Position numbers and translations under genes: made by a program. From positions 35,797-99,796 of the forward strand of contig JAUWGP010000006.1 in assembly GCA_030606335.1 (NCBI GenBank): a stretch of 64,000 nt of DNA. Direction: 5' to 3'. How positions within the stretch are numbered: position 1 is the first letter of the stretch; the number at the start of each line of letters is the position of its first letter. The notes under the pieces were generated by a model. It searched no databases. It was not told the origin of the DNA and saw nothing but the letters and a program-made list of their open reading frames with translations. This document shows positions 63,101 to 64,000 of this stretch, in pieces. The stretch is from Caldifarciminota bacterium. GTDB lineage: Bacteria; Hydrothermota; UBA3073.

Positions 63101-63763
63101 TTATTTTGGCTTTATCTTACCCCAGTCCTTGAGGAATCTCTCTATACCCACGTCTGTTAGTGGATGATTGAGCATCTTTAGTATCACATTATATGGAACT
63201 GTACAGATATCAGCACCTATAATTGCAGCCTCAATTATATGCATTGGATGTCTTACTGATGCAACCACAACCTCTGTATCCATACAATAATTATCAAATA
63301 TTGTTACTAACTGTCCAACTATTTCCATTCCCTCGTTTCCTACATCATCCATCCTTCCAATAAATGGAGAGACTAAGTTTGTTCCAGCCTTTGCAGCCAG
63401 TAAAGCCTGATTAGCTGAGAATACAAGGGTGGTATTGGTCATTATATCCTCATCCCTCAATTTCCTTATTGCAAGAAGTCCCTCTTTACATATAGGTACT
63501 TTTATACATATATTTTCTGCTAATTCTCTTAATTTTTTCCCATCGTCAATAATACCTGAGGTATCAGTGCTTGTAACCTCTGCTGATACGGGACCTTTAA
63601 CCATATTACATATCTCCTTCAAGATATCCTCAGGGTTTTTCCCAATCCTTTCTACCTCTCTTGAAAGTAATGTAGGATTTGTCGTAACTCCATCGATAAT
63701 ACCCCATGAAGTAATCTCACCTATTTCATCAAGATTCGCTGTATCTATAAATATTTTCATCAT
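63101..63763 (-). CDS. fsa: Transaldolase-like fructose-6-phosphate aldolase
   Basis: About 220 residues, the short TalC/FSA form. It begins MKIFIDTANLDEI and continues GVTTNPTLLSRE, with the Schiff-base lysine in NICIKVPICKEG. TNTTLVFSANQALLAAKAGTNLVSPFIGR and the C-terminal LTDVGIERFLKDW segment fit (first part shown). It may act as transaldolase in the pentose phosphate pathway, matching rpe, or as an aldolase. Two adjacent ATGs (63763, 63760) follow GGGGGA. Confidence 0.92.
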   Translation of the reverse strand: MMKIFIDTANLDEIGEITSWGIIDGVTTNPTLLSREVERIGKNPEDILKEICNMVKGPVSAEVTSTDTSGIIDDGKKLRELAENICIKVPICKEGLLAIRKLRDEDIMTNTTLVFSANQALLAAKAGTNLVSPFIGRMDDVGNEGMEIVGQLVTIFDNYCMDTEVVVASVRHPMHIIEAAIIGADICTVPYNVILKMLNHPLTDVGIERFLKDWGKIKPK

Positions 63764-63775
63764 TCCCCCATACAA

Positions 63776-64000
63776 ATATCAAATATTAAAAATTAAATAT
63801 CAAAAATGAAAAATCAAAAACAACGGGGAACCACTTCCAAAATTCCACATTCAACATCAAACATTAAACATTCAACATTCAACATTTAACAATCAACTAC
63901 TCAACCAATCAACCAATTAACTATTCAACCAATTAACTCTTATCTCTCTTTAACTTTTCGTCCCGCCTTTGGCGGGGCTCCTACACTAAACATTTAACAT
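63776..64000. repeat. Degenerate short repeats and part of a REP-like palindrome
   Basis: Bases 63776-63820 are AAATATCAAA-type runs. Bases 63840-63935 iterate CATTCAACATTAAAC and CAACCAATTAAC, the reverse complement of the motifs at 2285-2470. CCCGCCTTTGGCGGGGCTCC at 63962-63981 matches the core of the palindrome at 30170-30200. Confidence 0.7.

Overview
The window looks like a stretch of chromosome from an AT-rich, anaerobic, Gram-negative-type bacterium with thermophile-like traits. Supporting signs are OmpA-family and TonB-receptor outer-membrane proteins, several secreted proteins ending in FlgD/type-IX-like C-terminal sorting domains, LVIVD-type beta-propeller repeats, a pyruvate:ferredoxin oxidoreductase of the four-subunit kind, a ferredoxin-fused electron transfer flavoprotein, an RnfB-like polyferredoxin, archaeal-type Thi4, a family-4 uracil-DNA glycosylase, a THEP1 NTPase and a di-inositol-phosphate synthesis enzyme. 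This combination resembles candidate phylum WOR-3 (Stahlbacteria) or a related FCB-like lineage; that placement is inference. AGA/AGG and ATA codons are used heavily. No rRNA, tRNA, CRISPR array or prophage was recognised.

Layout. 1-5.1 kb: end of RNase Y, YmdB, a cupin and MnmG. 5.2-9 kb: Thi4, a nitroreductase diverging from a cold-shock gene, a COG1237 metallo-hydrolase and uracil-DNA glycosylase. 9.4-13.2 kb: a fused radical SAM/DUF2344 protein and a lipoprotein. 13.3-18.3 kb (minus): sirtuin, DUF3795, amidohydrolase, HD-domain protein and IPCT/DIPPS. 18.5-23.5 kb (minus): a truncated amidohydrolase start, methyltransferase, an SbcC/YhaN-like ATPase, an SbcD/YhaO-like phosphoesterase and a zinc-ribbon protein. 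24-26 kb: exonuclease III and ribulose-phosphate epimerase. 26.6-30.1 kb: aminotransferase, cation antiporter, EIIA-domain protein and a small PII-like protein. 30.3-39.1 kb: HisRS, an OmpA-family protein diverging from THEP1 and a TonB-type receptor, a 5'-truncated GH13 remnant, and RnfB. 39.3-48.8 kb: three secreted proteins, one of 2452 residues. 48.8-58.2 kb: MazG-like protein, PPDK regulatory protein, etfA/etfB with a REP-type transposase element lodged between them, PHP-type DNA polymerase X, and porB-A-D-G. 58.6-63.8 kb: PLD-like lipoprotein, HtrA protease, a beta-propeller gene split by an in-frame TAG, and a transaldolase-like aldolase.

How the parts fit. Pyruvate oxidation (Por), ferredoxin-linked electron transfer (EtfAB, RnfB), a PPDK-type regulator and pentose/fructose-phosphate enzymes suggest ferredoxin-based fermentation or gluconeogenesis. 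There is a clear DNA-repair content (UDG, exonuclease III, PolX, SbcCD-like pair).

Two further patterns stand out. First, promoters are often near-perfect TTGACA-N17-TATAAT, and at least two place the -10 box only seven bases before an ATG, implying leaderless mRNAs. Second, the intergenic DNA is crowded with several families of short dispersed palindromes and degenerate microsatellite-like repeats. One palindrome appears to sit inside a coding sequence, and a REP-associated-type transposase is present in the same window.
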